64,000 nt of DNA from Capsaspora owczarzaki ATCC 30864 (GCF_000151315.2 NW_011887293.1:969585-1033584); one strand, 5' to 3'. Shown: positions 11,911 to 24,300, counted from the stretch's first letter. Numbers and translations: made by a program. Notes: generated from the sequence alone by a model not told the origin.

Positions 11911-12392
11911 CGAAACTGCCTCCTCGCAACGCGCTTTCGACCTCTCCGCCTGCCCAACAGCCAGTTGCGCCACCCACTCATGTCGCACCGGCGCAACAAT
12001 ACACTGCACCGCCGCAGCAATACACTCCTGCCGCCGCTGCTGCTGCTGCTCCTGCCCCAAGCACCAATAGCACCGCAACAAGCTTTGCTGGCTTTGCTGG
12101 CAAGGTGTCTGGAGGGTTGAGCAAGCTGGGCAATTTTGGCAAGAGCATCCGTGCCGCCGCCACCTCTGTCTCCTCCTCGAGCTCGGTCGGAGGACCGTCC
12201 GGCACACCATCGCCGCCTGCCCGACCCGGCGCTGATCAATTTGCTGGCGAGGACGAGATGTCGGACGATGTGCTTGCGCAGAATGCGTCGACCGTTGCCG
12301 ACGGTGCCATCTGCCCTCGCGAGGCCCTGCAATTCCCCAACCGCGTTCGTACGCCCGTCGGTCCGCGAGATCTTCCCGAGACGCGAGTCTAG
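9448..12392 (+). CDS. Non-receptor protein tyrosine phosphatase, PTP-PEST-like
   Basis: The exons are 9448-9537, 10439-10547, 10639-10850, 10955-11235, 11342-11489 and 11628-12392, giving 534 residues. It dephosphorylates phosphotyrosine in cytosolic proteins. A full PTP domain (~35-300) is present: the K-N-R-Y pTyr loop, D-Y-I-N-G-N-Y-I, the W-P-D-H-G-I-P loop with the general acid, the H-C-S-A-G-C-G-R-T-G P-loop with the catalytic Cys (split by an intron), and a Q-T-N-D-Q Q-loop. Cys after A-G in the P-loop is what PTPN12/18/22 carry, and the long tail also fits that subfamily. The tail has a Q10-like run, proline-rich stretches and Ala/Ser low complexity. The first intron is ~900 nt and holds a (GGCT)n run; the 30-codon first exon is less certain. 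Confidence 0.88.
9906..9935 (+). repeat. (GGCT)n microsatellite in the first phosphatase intron
   Basis: Six to seven tandem GGCT units are seen in the intron between the first two phosphatase exons; no function is inferred. Confidence 0.8.
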
Positions 12393-12682
12393 CCGCTTTT
12401 TTGTGTGCACCACGGCGGGGGGGGGGGGACAGGTTTCCTGTTGTTGGAGTGTTGAGTTTGTCGTTTGTCATTTGTTGATGTTGTTTGTCCCCACCTCTCC
12501 CATTCTTTTTTTTCATTCTACTTGCTTTCTCTTGAAATTCTCTGTGTGATGCCTTTTGAGATTCTACCATCATGGAATACAGCTGTATTCTCCACCGCCC
12601 TCTTCCTTGTCCTATTCTGCTCGCGTCAGTTCATCCTTTTCTTACCCTTTTTTTCTTCGTCTTTTTTTTTTTTTTTTTCCAT

Positions 12683-14216
12683 ATGGTTGCTCCAAACGCT
12701 CCCGCTCCTAGCGCTGAGCCTTCGCCCTCGGCGAGCCCGGCCCCCGTCCCCGTCTATGAGACTGTCCGCAGCGCCGTTCTCTCGCAGGCCGGCGGTCTCC
12801 TCGGCCTCCTCTTCTGCTTCTTTGGCTACCGTCTCGCCAAGATTGGTGAGTGACTTAAAAAAAAAAAAGCGAATAATCGAAAAAAAAAAAAAGCCGACCC
12901 GCCCTATGTCCCTGTGCCTCTCTCTTTGGTCCCTGCCTGAGGGAGGCCGGCGTGTCTGGGCCGCACTTTACGCCTTTCAAGAGGGTGCAGGAGGGAGAGT
13001 GCTCGTCTGCTTCGAGCCGAGCGTAGACACGCTGCTTGTAGCGTTCAATTGAAATCTTTGTGATCCTACTCAACCGCCTCAATCGCCTCAATAGCCGCAA
13101 TAGCAGGAGCAAACCTCGACCAGTACTTCGTGTCGCGCTTGGTGTGGAATGTTTTAACAAAAAAAAAGGCTTCTTTGAGCTAGCAGGCCGAAAGCCAGGC
13201 GGTCTGGGAACAGGCAGGGTTTAGTGTGGAAGATATCGTACATGGCAACGAAGGATTAGCTTGAGCACTACCATACTACAAACTCGGATATTACTGGAGC
13301 ACATTGCTCCAACTGTGACAGCAAAATTATGTGGCCTTGTTTCTCACTCGCTTGAGCACTTTGCAAATGCGAAAATGATCAGTCGTCTTCACTGGCGGCT
13401 TCTTTGTCCTCGGCGCCATCTTCTACCTGTTCAGCCCTGGCTTTATCAAGTCGGACCTGTGCTGCGGACCCCAAGGCGAAACCTGGGGTAAGGCCAAATG
13501 TTGCATCTGCTGATCTCAATGAGTGTGTTTGCGTTCTGTCTTTGATCATCCTTCATTCATTCGCTCACTCACTCGCTCCCGCTTGCATCTGCCCAACAAA
13601 CTTTTTCACAGCCCACCTGCTCTTCTCTGCGCTTGTCGGACTCGTTGGCGGCTTGATCGCCCTCAAGCTGATGCGCTTTGGTCTGTTCTGCGTTGGTCTG
13701 CTGTTTGGCCTGATTGCCGCCGTCCTGGTTCTGCAAACCCCGCTGGCCACCAGCAGCTTCATGGAGAACGACTTTGCCTTTGGCTTCTTCTATGGCGGCT
13801 GTGCCCTGCTGTTCGGTCTGCTTGCCGTGGTGTTTGAGAAGGCCGCCCTCGTGTTCAGCACTGCTGTTGGCGGCGCGTTCGCCTTCTACTTTGCCATTGA
13901 CTACTGGGTTGGCAGCTCGTTCTCGGACGTCATTGTCTACTTTATCACCCGCGTCCAGACAAGCATCCAGGACTCTGTGCAAAACAACGAGGCGCCCACC
14001 ATGATCGAGTTTGACCGCTCCTTCTCCGACGACGCGTACATTCTCATCTCCTGCTGGCTCGTCACTGCCCTCTTTGGCGTCATCGTCCAGTACAAGAAGA
14101 CCAGCAAGGGCTACAACCACCGCGCTCAGCCCCGCCAGCCCAAGTCCGTCGATCAGACGCCTCCGTCCGTCCTTGTCATGCGCAGCCCCGTCGCCAACAC
14201 GACGAGCGAAATCTAA
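12683..14216 (+). CDS. TMEM198: TMEM198-like multi-pass membrane protein
   Basis: The exons are 12683-12845, 13383-13487 and 13612-14216, giving 290 residues. A Pro/Ala/Ser-rich N terminus is followed by about seven hydrophobic helices. The first ends F-C-F-F-G-Y-R, as in the TMEM198/TM7SF3 C-terminal fold (DUF4203), and Gly-rich helices of L-L-F-G-L-I-A-A type follow. In vertebrates TMEM198 supports LRP6 phosphorylation in Wnt signalling; whether that role exists here is unknown. A possible upstream in-frame ATG at 12572 would add a T-tract-encoded Phe run, so 12683, just after the T tract, is preferred. The C-terminal tail is hydrophilic and likely cytosolic. Confidence 0.75.
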
Positions 14217-14738
14217 TGACGCCTGTCAAGTACATTGGCAGCGAGACCTGTTCAATGAGGTCCTTCCACCTTGTCGTGTCTTCCTCGTTTTTTGTTTTTT
14301 TCCCGTTTTTCCCTCTTCCAACGTGTGCTGTCGACAGCTTTCGTCCGCAGCTCGGCGTGCGCGCACCAGCTTGTGCGCATGGAAATAAGTTTGCCGTTGC
14401 TTGCTTATTCTTGTTATGAAGTTCTCCCCATTGCTATGTTGTTGTTATTGTTGGTGTTGTTGTTGATGTTTTCGTTTCAGAATGAAAAAGTGCATTTTTA
14501 GACAAACCAAAACCATGCACCACCCTGGTGCTCGTGTTCACTTTGTTGCGAGATATTGAATTACTCAGACTTGACATCGGCTTGTGACCCTTGTGTTGCG
14601 CTGGCCTCAGCTGCGCGAGCCTCTGCGTGGTGAAATCCAACAACGAGAAGAACAGTGAGACGACCCATTTCACACCCCACCCCGGACTTTCGATAGTGGC
14701 AAAGTATCTCTCTCTACCAAGATGCACATGCTCCCAAG
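14217..14738. other. Convergent intergenic spacer, no gene seen
   Basis: The spacer separates the stop of the TMEM198-like gene (+) from the stop of the small acidic gene (-). It is T-rich in the first half, with no coding signal; 3' UTRs of both genes are expected here. Confidence 0.5.
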
Positions 14739-15116
14739 TCACGTACTAGCGAATTGCTTGGCCAGCTGCTCCATGTAGGCGTCTGCTAGTGCTTGCTCGG
14801 CCTCGAACTTGGCCTCGTCGAACGCGTCGTCGTCCTCCTCTGCTGGCGGGACTGGAATGTTCATTGTGGGCAGTGCACTCATGAATGACTGCAAGAGCTT
14901 CTGCTCAGTGTGATTGATGGAGGGGAGACCAAAGACGAGGTGAGTTTTGCTTTGCCTTGTTGTTGTACATGCAACACACACGCGCGCACGCACGCGGCGC
15001 CAAGTTTGGTGATCGCATCATACCTTGTTGAGGTGGTCTGTTTGTGAGATTTCGCGCACAACCTCACCAGAGGTGGCAGGAACAGCGGCTGCGGCTGCGG
15101 AATTGTTGTCGCTCAT
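14739..15116 (-). CDS. Small acidic hypothetical protein (84 aa)
   Basis: The two exons are 15116-15024 and 14900-14739, joined in phase 0 with GTATG donor and CAG acceptor. The N terminus is Ser/Ala-rich (M-S-D-N-N-S then Ala). A predicted amphipathic helix with Q-T-D-H-L-N-K and L-L-Q-S-F follows, then a Pro-Val-Pro-Pro turn, an acidic E-E-D-D-D run, and a helix ending Y-M-E-Q-L-A-K-Q-F. It has no membrane segment or signal peptide. The family is not recognised; the helix-acidic-helix layout suggests a small subunit of a larger complex, but that is only inference. It lies 178 bp downstream of the START-RGS-START stop, in the same direction. Confidence 0.6.
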
Positions 15117-15293
15117 TTTCGCAGTGAAAACTCAGAGTTAGCAAGTCAAAGAAAAGAGTAAACTGAGAATATATTTGGAGACAAGGACGCTTCCTCGACG
15201 CACAACGTACACACACACAAAAAAAATGCGAAAAGAAACAAACAAAACCGAGAAAACAAGAAAAGAAAAACATTTTGATGCTTCAACAAAGCT

Positions 15294-18283
15294 CTAAGAC
15301 TCGTTCAGCACGCGCTGGAGATTGAACAGAGTCAGCTTGTCGTCATTGGAGCGCACTAGCCGTTCAAGATTGGTGATTCGCCAATCGACCTGCACAACAA
15401 CAACAACCAAGCCAGTGAGCGACAAAGCGACGAGTGCAAAAACATACACACCCCCCCCCAAAAAAAAAAAAAAATCAACCACACCAAAGTCCAAATGAAG
15501 CACTCTGCAATCTCACCTGCTGCATAAAAACCACAGTAAACGCATCCTTCTTGTTGGGAATGGGCGACACCATAAACCCGGAGGTCCACATTTTGCACCG
15601 CACGCCGTCTTTGGTTTCGGGGCACGCGCGGTGGGTGATGGAGCGGAACAAAATGTACTTGTCGCCAGTCACGCGGTCGTTCTGCAGCACCACGCGCAGG
15701 ACGCAAAAGTCGCGCGCACGACGCGCGTGGAAAGGTGGGCCTTGGTTGAGATGGAAGACGGTCACGCAATCGTTGAGACTCTCGACCACCTGCGCGCTAA
15801 CAAACTTTGGCATCCACTTTGCACGTGCTTCGCTCATGTCCATCAGCGCATTCCACAGCTTGGCCTCGGGGGCGTTGATGACGCGGCGGTAGCGGCGACA
15901 GCGGACAGGCTTGGTCTCAAACTTTTTGAAAACGTCCGTGCCATCATGATGCTCGGTCAAGACCCACCGTATGCCAGAGACAACAGGGATGCCGGAAGCC
16001 GTAGCGCCACCGGGAATGTGCGGCGGGTTGGGATTCATCGAGCTCGAGGCGGCGCCAGTCGGTGCCCACACCAAATCGTTCACGTCCATCGACGCGGGTC
16101 GCTTGTTGAGAGTAATGTGAGGCGTGTTGGCTGCATTCATGGATGATTGCGCGCGAAGAGGTTGCTTGGCTGACGATTGCTGCTGCGCGCCTACCGACAA
16201 TGCGTTGGCAAAGTTTGCAGCACTCCCGGAAGGGCTGGTGTTTGCTACCAATGACAGCTGGCCATGATCTGAGGTTGAAGGGGAAATGCTCCCTTTCAAC
16301 GTCGCCGTGGAGCCGCCGACTTCGGCCACAAAGTCGCGCAGCATTTCAATATGCACATTCGCCCCGCCGCCACTTTCCGACAGGTACTCGAGCATGTCGC
16401 CGTACAACTCCGAGTCCAAGAAGCGACGATACGTGTCGTTGCGCATCAGGTTGAAGATCTGTCTTTGGGCATCGTCAAACAAGGAAATCGGTGGCCGCTC
16501 GGTGCTGGCACACAGCTCGTCGTACGACTCTTTGAGGGCAGACCGCACTTGGGTGGACAGATTGACAACGAACGGCGCCTGCTGCAGGACGTACGAGCTG
16601 AACACTTCAATGGCGTGGGACAGGCAGTCTTCGTCCGTCTCGTCGGCGTATGCGGCCTTGAATGCCTCCACGGCGAGCCAAAAGTCGAGGTTTTCGACGC
16701 TAAACTCGCTCTCCAGGAAGCGCGCATAGTAGATGCGCGAAAACACACCATGCAGCACGTCCTGGAGCGACAGGAAGACTTCGGAATTGTCGCCATCCAC
16801 GCTATCGGCGCGCCCCGACCGCAGGCCGCCTTGTCTGGACGCTTCTTCGACCGATAGTTGTGGCCCGAGTGCGCCAAGTCCTGGACGCGAGGAGCCGTTC
16901 GGCTTTTCCTTGCTGGGTACGCGGCCAAGCGGCGCGTGTTGAGGAGGCACCAAGGATTGGCTGGGTTCGATGGAACTGCTCGGAGTCGGCGAGCCAGGCG
17001 TCGGGGTCACTTGCGGCGAGGGCGATGGCGAGCGCTCTGTTGCCAGTCGCTCGTTCAAATAGTCTTGCATTTGCACAATCTTCTTGGCGAGCCTCATGCT
17101 GGCTCGTCGGCGCTCGTCGCTCATGGGCGTCACAACAGTGCGAGGCATCACGATGCGTTCGAGGCCAAGCGTCTTGGCGACGTTGATGGCCATGGCCTCC
17201 TCATTGTTGTATGTGATGAGGTGTTTTGGGTCCATCTGGGATGTTGTCATCAGAGAAAGAAGCAGAGTAGGAACCAAAATGCGTCAGAGACAGAGAAGAA
17301 TGTGAGGTTTGAATCGAAAAGAGCACGCCTGAACAAACAAACGAACAAACAAACAAACGAAAACAACAACCACCACCACCCCCTGGCCAAAGCTTCGCAC
17401 CTGTTGTAGAAACGCAACGTCGCACGAGTCGCCGCTCGCGGCGTCTGCGTACGAGCGCACCATGTAGCCGGAAATGCCCAGCTCGGCACGCACAATTCGG
17501 CTGACTCGAGGTGTCGCTGGATGGTTGACCGATCGAAACAGCACAAACGTGGCATTGTCCCGGACGATTTGGCGTTCCAGAATGACAAGTTCTCGAGCTC
17601 TATACAGGAGGTGCAAACAAGAACAAAGACGGCGAATGAATGAATGAAAATGAGACAATCGACTCTGGTTTTCTCCCTCGCTAGTCTCTTTGGGACGACG
17701 GGAGCTGTTACCTATGAACGGTCGTTGCTGCATATTGCAGACGCACGACCTTGGCTTGCTCGGCAGGGAATTGCTGAATGACCTCTGAATCGATGAGCTT
17801 CGAGTCCCACTTGCGACGCTTGACCGAAAAGTCCTCGAGCAGCCGGACGACGGTCGCGCCGGCAGCATGAATCCGCTTGAGCTCGCGCGTGCAAATGTAC
17901 GGCTTGCTGAACTTTTTCTGGTACAGCTTGAGCTCATTCCGGTTGTAGCAGAGCGTCCACAGATCCGAGACCAGGTCGCCATTCAGACCCGTCTCGCGCA
18001 CAAAGTCCTCCACCCGCAACGCAGCAATCTCGGCCTCAATGTTAAACTCTGACGGTGACGATGCTGCTGATGGTGATGCTGCTGCTGCTGCTGCTGCTGA
18101 TGTGGATGATGATGATGCTGTTGCTCCTGCAGCCGGCGCAGGGGACCCCGACGAGAGCGGGCTCTTGGTGAGCGAGCCAGGCGAAGTGGGCGCTTGGACT
18201 GGCCGACTGCTGCTGGCACCAGCAGCACCAGGAGCAGCGCCGCGCGTCAGTGCTGCAACAAAGTCGTCGTGCTCGGCTGACAT
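15294..18283 (-). CDS. START-RGS-START domain protein
   Basis: The exons are 18283-17712, 17599-17401, 17235-15517 and 15389-15294, giving 861 residues. A Ser/Ala-rich N terminus leads into a START lipid-binding domain (~80-280), with K-R-R-K-W-D and the C-terminal helix after Q-Q-M-D-P-K that closes START domains. A Ser/Pro linker follows, then an RGS domain (~413-541; F-L-E-S-E-F-S-V-E-N-L-D-F-W, ending R-R-F-L-D-S-E-L-Y). Another linker leads to a second START domain (~683-861; R-R-Y-R-R-V-I-N-A, A-K-W-M-P-K, H-A-R-R-A-R-D-F). RGS domains speed GTP hydrolysis by G-alpha; START domains bind lipids. A role as a lipid-tuned G-protein regulator at membranes is inferred. An upstream in-frame ATG at 18331 is possible. 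Confidence 0.85.
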
Positions 18284-18576
18284 TGCAAGCGAGATAAAAG
18301 AGAAAGAGAGATGTGAAGTGGGTTTGAACACTGAGGAGAGAGAGAGAGAGAAGCGGTCGAAGGAATGGAACGAGATTGAGCGAGCTCAGACGTATGTGGA
18401 GTGAGTGTGAGTGAGAGAGGCACAGACCAACGGAGTCGAAGAGGAGCAAACGTCGGTGCTGTGCTTTTGAGGGGGGGGGGAGAAAAAAAGTCGCGTCCCC
18501 CTTCCTCACCCAGTTTCACAAGCGTGTGCTGTGCGCTGAACAGCAAGTGAAGTGAACGAGTTTTGAAGTTTTGGAG

Positions 18577-18608
<32 letters not shown>

Positions 18609-19471
18609 TGGATGCACTTTTTTAGTCTTTCGCTTTTTGGGGGTTTTTGTATTGCTCTTCGTCTTCTGCTTTGCTTTTGACCGTCGCTCACGTTTGGTTT
18701 TGTGGTGTAACGGAACTTGAAACGTCGGGTGAGAAGCACAAACGCACGAAGAACACGAGACGAAGAACAGCAAAACCAAACAGAAAAACAAGCACGAAAA
18801 AAAAAGGAGCAGCGAAAAGCGAAAAAAAAAAAAAAAAAAAAAAAAAACCGACAATGACCGAGAATTAAAAAAAAAAAAAAGAGTAAAATAAAAAATCAAA
18901 AAGAAGAAGAAAAAAGGGCAAGGCAACGAAATAGATCGTTCAGACCCTCGGAGATCAATGCAGCATGTGTTGACAGAGAAGAGTCGCTGTCTGAGGTTCA
19001 ATCGCAGCTCACCAAGTGCAAGGCGATGGTGAAGACGAGGGGAAAGGGGGGAGGGGCGGCGTTGAATTGAAATCAAACAAGAGAACAAGTATGAAGCCAG
19101 ATGAAAAATTCGCGTCAGACCTCACAAATGCTAAACCAAGTGCTCACATTCAACACAACGAGGTGCAAGGTGCAAGGGCGGATGGGGAAATGTCGAGAGC
19201 GAGAGTACTCAAAAAATGTCAAGGAGCAACGTCGTGCAAAGAGCAGCAAAAAACCACTTGAACGGCATCCACAATTCGCACAATTTCGGGCAAAATTCAC
19301 CAAAAAATTCACAAGATCAACTAACCGCGGCCTGCACGAGGGAAAGTCGAGATCGCGCGGCCTGGCTGGATGAATAGTCGATGAAAGTCTTCTTGTTCCA
19401 TGCGGACGGGATTTTGCTGGGGGCTCGCGCTGCTCAGCGAATGTTTTGTGATTGACATTTTCATCTCTTTT
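18284..19471. other. Divergent intergenic region with homopolymers
   Basis: The region upstream of the START-RGS-START gene holds a (GA)n run near 18333-18349, an A30 tract at 18577-18606 and further A tracts near 18823-18890. No protein or RNA gene was recognised. Promoter elements of the minus gene should lie near 18284-18500. Confidence 0.5.
18577..18606. repeat. A30 homopolymer
   Basis: Thirty uninterrupted A residues (T on the minus strand) lie about 300 bp upstream of the START-RGS-START ATG. Confidence 0.9.
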
Positions 19472-19873
19472 TTAGGACGCGTGGGAACAGCTCTCAAGTT
19501 GCAGATCATTTTGAAAGGACGCCTGATTTGGGGGAGGGGGTATGAGGCCTTACATGATGTGAATTGACAGAACCACGAGACTACTTGACCAATCTTCTTT
19601 AGGAGCTCGGCGGTTCAACGGTCAAGAACAGCAGCATGGAGGCTGAAATCTCGAACTTCCCGATTGCCTCGTCTCCCTCTCCCTTCTACGGGCACGTTTT
19701 CTTACCTGCAATGAATCAGGAAGAGCACAAAACACAGCTAATGTGTCTACACAGAGCGATCGCAGCGTTCTAATCGCACACTGTCTGATTTCGATTTCGC
19801 GCGCGAAACAGATCAACAACGCATCAATGCGGTGTTGCTCCGGGGCTTCTGGACTTGCTCGATTTGCAAGCAT
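19472..19873 (-). CDS. Possible small two-exon gene (72 aa)
   Basis: An ATG at 19873 opens exactly 56 codons to a consensus GTAAGA donor after 19706. A CAG acceptor before 19522 then gives 16 more codons in phase to a stop at 19472. The product would contain Ala-Arg-Glu-Ile-Glu-Ile and Cys-Val-Asp-Thr-Leu segments. It matches no family I know. The fit of start, donor, acceptor and stop is the only support, and such fits can occur by chance. Confidence 0.25.
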
Positions 19874-20064
19874 GACTCTAGTGTTATTCGTTCATCCCAA
19901 ACTTTGTTTTGTTGCATCCAGCGTATTGCCTCTGTCTGAGATGGTCAGTCTCCCTTTCCCACCGCTTTTCGCTCCTCTTCTTCTTCGTTCGATCGTCGTC
20001 GTCGTCGTCCCCCTCTCTACGCATTATACAGGACAAACTCCTTCCTTTCTTTTTGTTGTCCAAC

Positions 20065-21043
20065 ATGTCGTCTGCTTCCATGGTGGAAGACGCGGCTGGC
20101 GTTGCTGCTCCACAGCTCGCTCTTTCAGGAACAGGCGTCAATGCTGCACCAACCACGGATGCGCCGTTCTACCTGCTCGGGCGCCGAAAAGGTAAAGGGG
20201 GACTTTTCAAAGCAAACTGCAGTCCCATTGACATTGAGGCTGCTTGCCCCTTCTGCTTGCCCCTTCAAACGCGATCGGCGGTCTCACACGTAACCGCCCT
20301 TGTTTTGCGCGCTTTGGTACAGTGGAAGAGACGCTCACCGCTGCGACCAACCTGCTCGAGCACCACGGATTACAAGACTTGCTTGATCAAGCTCAGGCCA
20401 TGTCCAAGGAAACGGTCGCATTGCAGCTCTCCGCTGCCATCCCTCATCTTCCAGGTAAGCACTTTTTGTCACTCGTGGTCACTCTCGAGCAAGTTGCTTC
20501 TCGTGTCTCAATTCATGGCATTGCGCTCGCTCGTGTATGCGATACAGGAAACGAGATCGGTCGGGCCGCACCCGAAGAGCGCCTGCAATCCATCATCGAT
20601 CGACCGCCAATCATGGGCAAAGCGTTAGTCCCCATCTCTGAAGGAACGCTTCGACGTGCATTCACTCTTCAGCCCGGCACGGTGAGTCAACTCCTGGGTT
20701 TCATGAATGCCGCCAGCCAGTCCGGCCTGCATGCGCGATTTATTCACTTTGTGACTTGTTAATGTTTGCACAGATTGATAACGTGCCCTTTCTTCGAGAA
20801 ACAGAACGCGTCAGGCAACAACCCCCACCCATCGTTCAAAAGCACAAGCTCGATGATGCACAGGAGGAAACGGAAGAAGAGCGCGCGCGCCGCAAGCGTG
20901 AAAAGAAGGACAAGAAAGACAAGAAGGACAAATCTGATAAGAAGGACAAGAAGGAAAAGAAGGACAAGTCCGAGAAGAAGGAAAAGAAGGAAAAGAAAGA
21001 GAAAAAGGAAAAGAAGGAAAAGTCTGACAAGCGAGATAGCTAG
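20065..21043 (+). CDS. MED19: Mediator complex subunit 19
   Basis: The exons are 20065-20191, 20323-20454, 20548-20681 and 20774-21043, giving 220 residues (human ~244). It is a head/hook-associated subunit of Mediator, which links transcription factors to RNA polymerase II in the nucleus. The MED19 core is present in order: P-F-Y-L, T-A-A-T-N-L-L-E-H-H, a short helix, P-H-L-P-G, the S-I-I-D-R-P-P-I motif that matches human L-I-E-K-P-P-I, F-T-L-Q-P-G and a P-F-L-R-E turn. The C-terminal ~60 residues are an extreme Lys/Asp/Glu repeat (K-K-D-K-type units), like the basic tail of animal MED19. Confidence 0.88.
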
Positions 21044-21159
21044 CTTGAAGGGAGCTGGAACGACACTGAGCATCCGCTTTTTGGTTGCCCTTACGAGGAT
21101 CACCTCCCTCAACCGAACACTGAACGTCAGCCACAATTCAATCACAGTAATGACGAAAT

Positions 21160-21165
21160 AATAAA
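21160..21165 (+). terminator. AATAAA polyadenylation signal for MED19
   Basis: A canonical hexamer lies 117 bp after the MED19 stop, in the short 302-bp convergent spacer (21044-21345) shared with the APPL-like gene. Confidence 0.55.
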
Positions 21166-21345
21166 CCTGCCAGGCATTTCCTTCATCAGATCCATAGCAA
21201 TCAATCAATCAACAACTGAAATGAAGGGATTCGACATGAAAATGTATCGACATTGCTCGAGCGCACACACTCAACCATCATCAAACAAACGAGTGCACAC
21301 ACTCAAAGGGGGAAAGGAAAAAGGTATCCATCATCAAACAAAATA

Positions 21346-24300
21346 TCAAGGAGCTGGAGCCGAAGCCAAACCATCGCCCGCAACGGCAGGGGTTGGCAGC
21401 TCGGAGCTAGATGCGCTGGCAGCCGGCCGGACGGGAGTGAACGCACCAGATGTGCCACTCCTCTGGCCGATGGCAGGCTGTGGAGCCCCGGCTCGCAAAG
21501 TCGAAGGCGGCTGCTGCGAACTCGATGCCGGTCGTCCGGATGACATGTCAGGAACAAGACCCGATTGGGATGCACGACCGCGCCCGCCCGTGGAATGCCC
21601 GCCGGGCTGCGTGCGGAGGCGATACGCAATGGCAAAGTAGGACGTGAAGATTTGCATCATGGTGTTGAGAATCGTGAGGTTGTCGGGCTCAAAGACCAGG
21701 GTCATGTAGTGGAGCGGGGCGCTTTGGAGCACATTCACAAAGAACTGCTTCTTGTACCCAGGGTCGACGCCGACCAGTGAGACCTTGTGCAAATCGGCAG
21801 AGAGAATCAGGGTTCCCTGCTCAAACACTTCAAATTGGCGTGCGCCAATCACGACTGTTGCGCGTCTGCTCTTGATCTTGGAGAAGAGCGAAGTGATAGC
21901 TCGAGGCACCAACAGCTTGACGGCGTCGAGGTGCGATCTTGGGCCCTCGACAGTGGCTGGGGCCTCGGGTGGAACAATGTCCGCACAACCCCAGTAAATG
22001 ACGTCAAAGGTGCGCTTCTCAATCACGAATTGCATTTCGCCGCTTTCGTCCAGCACGGGGATATGGGCAGGAGCCGGGCTGGGCAGCGCCTCGAGGACGG
22101 CGAGCGCGGTGGCCAACGGCGATGCGGGAGGCTGTGGAGGCTGCGGCTCTTGTGGTGGTGGGGCTTGCTTGGCAGGCGAAATCTCGGCTGCCGTAAGGTC
22201 TGGCGCAGAGTCGGACGCGAAAAACATGGGGGTCGAAGGTGCAGATGGGGAGGAGGTAGCGGTCGAGGGTGCAGTCGCCGAGGCCGGTTTGCTCGTAAAA
22301 ATGGAAGGGCTGCTCTCCAATCGCGACAGCAGCCAGTTGGTGCGCGGTTTCGAGGGTGCAGGTGACGGTGTAGCTGCCGAGCTGCCTGTAGTGGCTTCGG
22401 TGTCGTTCACGCCTTCGAGCAAGTCGACCGAAGATGGTTGCCTGGAAACGGATGGAGAGTCTTCCACCTGGAAGGATGGGAGGCAGAGGCGGAAGGGGGT
22501 GATTGGCGAAGACAACAAGAAAACAAACAACTCATGAGTCACACGTTGGTGGTGCAACATGACGCCATCAAAAAACGGCCCTTATCACAACGCGTCGACT
22601 TACTTCATCGCCATCCACCGCTATCAAGTCGCCTGTGGGGACCTTCTCGGCCAGCGTGTCAAACTCGGCAGCTTCGGCGACATTCTTGATGACGGCCATC
22701 CACTCGTCACGATCGCGCTCGTTCTCGGCCTGCAGCACCAAGGGATGCTTGGCGATCGCCGGGGACGTGACTGAGAATGCAAATCGTCGATCATCCAAAT
22801 CGTGGACGGTCGCTGTTGCGTTGTGGAGATGCGTGGCAACATGGACAACCTGGGATGTGGAAGTGGGATTGAATTGGGTGGTGAAAACAAAATCAGAATG
22901 AGTCCGAGACGATGAGCAGGCTTTTGGTTACATCTTTTGGGGGTGGGGAGGGGGGAAAAACTCACGTTGTTGTCATCGCTAAAGACCAACTGGTGGTCCA
23001 CAACATCAAACCAGACGCGGTCCCAACGGCGCCCGTTTTTGCCAATCTTGTTTCTGTTGAGAAAGGGCCCCCAAACAATCAGTGAGCAATGGCTGCTAGA
23101 GCAAACAAAAACAACAGTTGTGCAATCCATCGCAAAGCCCATCAGCTCTTACGTGCGGAGCATCAGATAGCCCGTCTTGGTGATAAGCGACAGGTTGGCG
23201 GGAAGATAATCAGCAAAGGGATCATCGGGGTCAGCGTCGGGATTGTACTTGGCCGCGTACTCTTGCTCAATGTGCTCCACAAGTCCTGGAAGACGTTGCA
23301 AATCTTTGGTCGCAAACTCGCGCGACTCGGCCAGCTCGGTGTTGAGTGTTTGCAAGAATGGTCGAACTTGATTCTGAAAGTAGTTGGCTCCCATCTGAAA
23401 GTAGGAGGCTTGGGCGTGCATGAACGCGAGCATGGGCTCGAGCAGCGCAGCCTTGCGCTCGTGTTGGAAGCGCCGCATGGCCACGTAGTACTCGAGCGAC
23501 GCAACGTGAAACTTTTTCCGCGCGGCATACAACTCGGCGTTGGCCTCAAACCTGGCCTTCTCGGTCTCCTTGCGCTTGGACATGCGCGCATACCGCTGGC
23601 AGGCAGACTCGTGCTCGGCTGCCGCTTCCTCGAGCTTGGCGCTGGCCACCTTGACGCTTTTGAGCTGGTCCTGCATGAGACGCTGCAGCGGCTGCATGAG
23701 GACAGACGACAGCTGCCCTTGGTGCAGCTCCTGCCACGAGTGGATTTCGTGCATAATGTTGCTGAATTTGGCCATGGCCGACTCAAACGAGAGGTCCCGC
23801 TCCGTCGCCACACCCGACCCAGCAATCTGCACGTCATAGGGTGCTTGGGGCGAGGGGATGGCGGTCTGCCGCGCCGGCGGGGCAGGCGAGTGGATCAAGG
23901 ATTCCGCGCTCAGCTTGGGAAAAGCTCCGAGCTGCTGGGCGACGTTGTGCATGGCTTTGGACGAGAGCTCGACAGCCTTGTGCAGACGGTTGCCCTCGCC
24001 AATGAGCATGGACGCGTAGTGGCCCGTGGCAGCAGCCTCCTTGCTGTACGAGTGGAAGGTTTGCAGCAGCTTGGGCGAGGTGTGGACGCAATCGAGCAGT
24101 GTTGGGCTTCGCGCCAGAGCAGGAGCAGATCCATCAGCAAGCGGTGTCGGCTCTTGGCTCGCAGCAGTGCGCACGTCGTGAGACGATGGACGAGCAGTCG
24201 AGTTTGGCGGGTTTCGAATGCCATCTGCCAGAGCCTCGTCGGCATCTGTCTGTTCAAGACTGTCGGCCCCACTTGGAGTCAGCTCTGATGCGATTGAAAC

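Noticed and set aside
20836-21208. Minus-strand open frames opposite the MED19 tail
   Set aside because: They are shadows of the Lys/Asp/Glu repeat, giving Ser/Phe or Leu/Val runs only.
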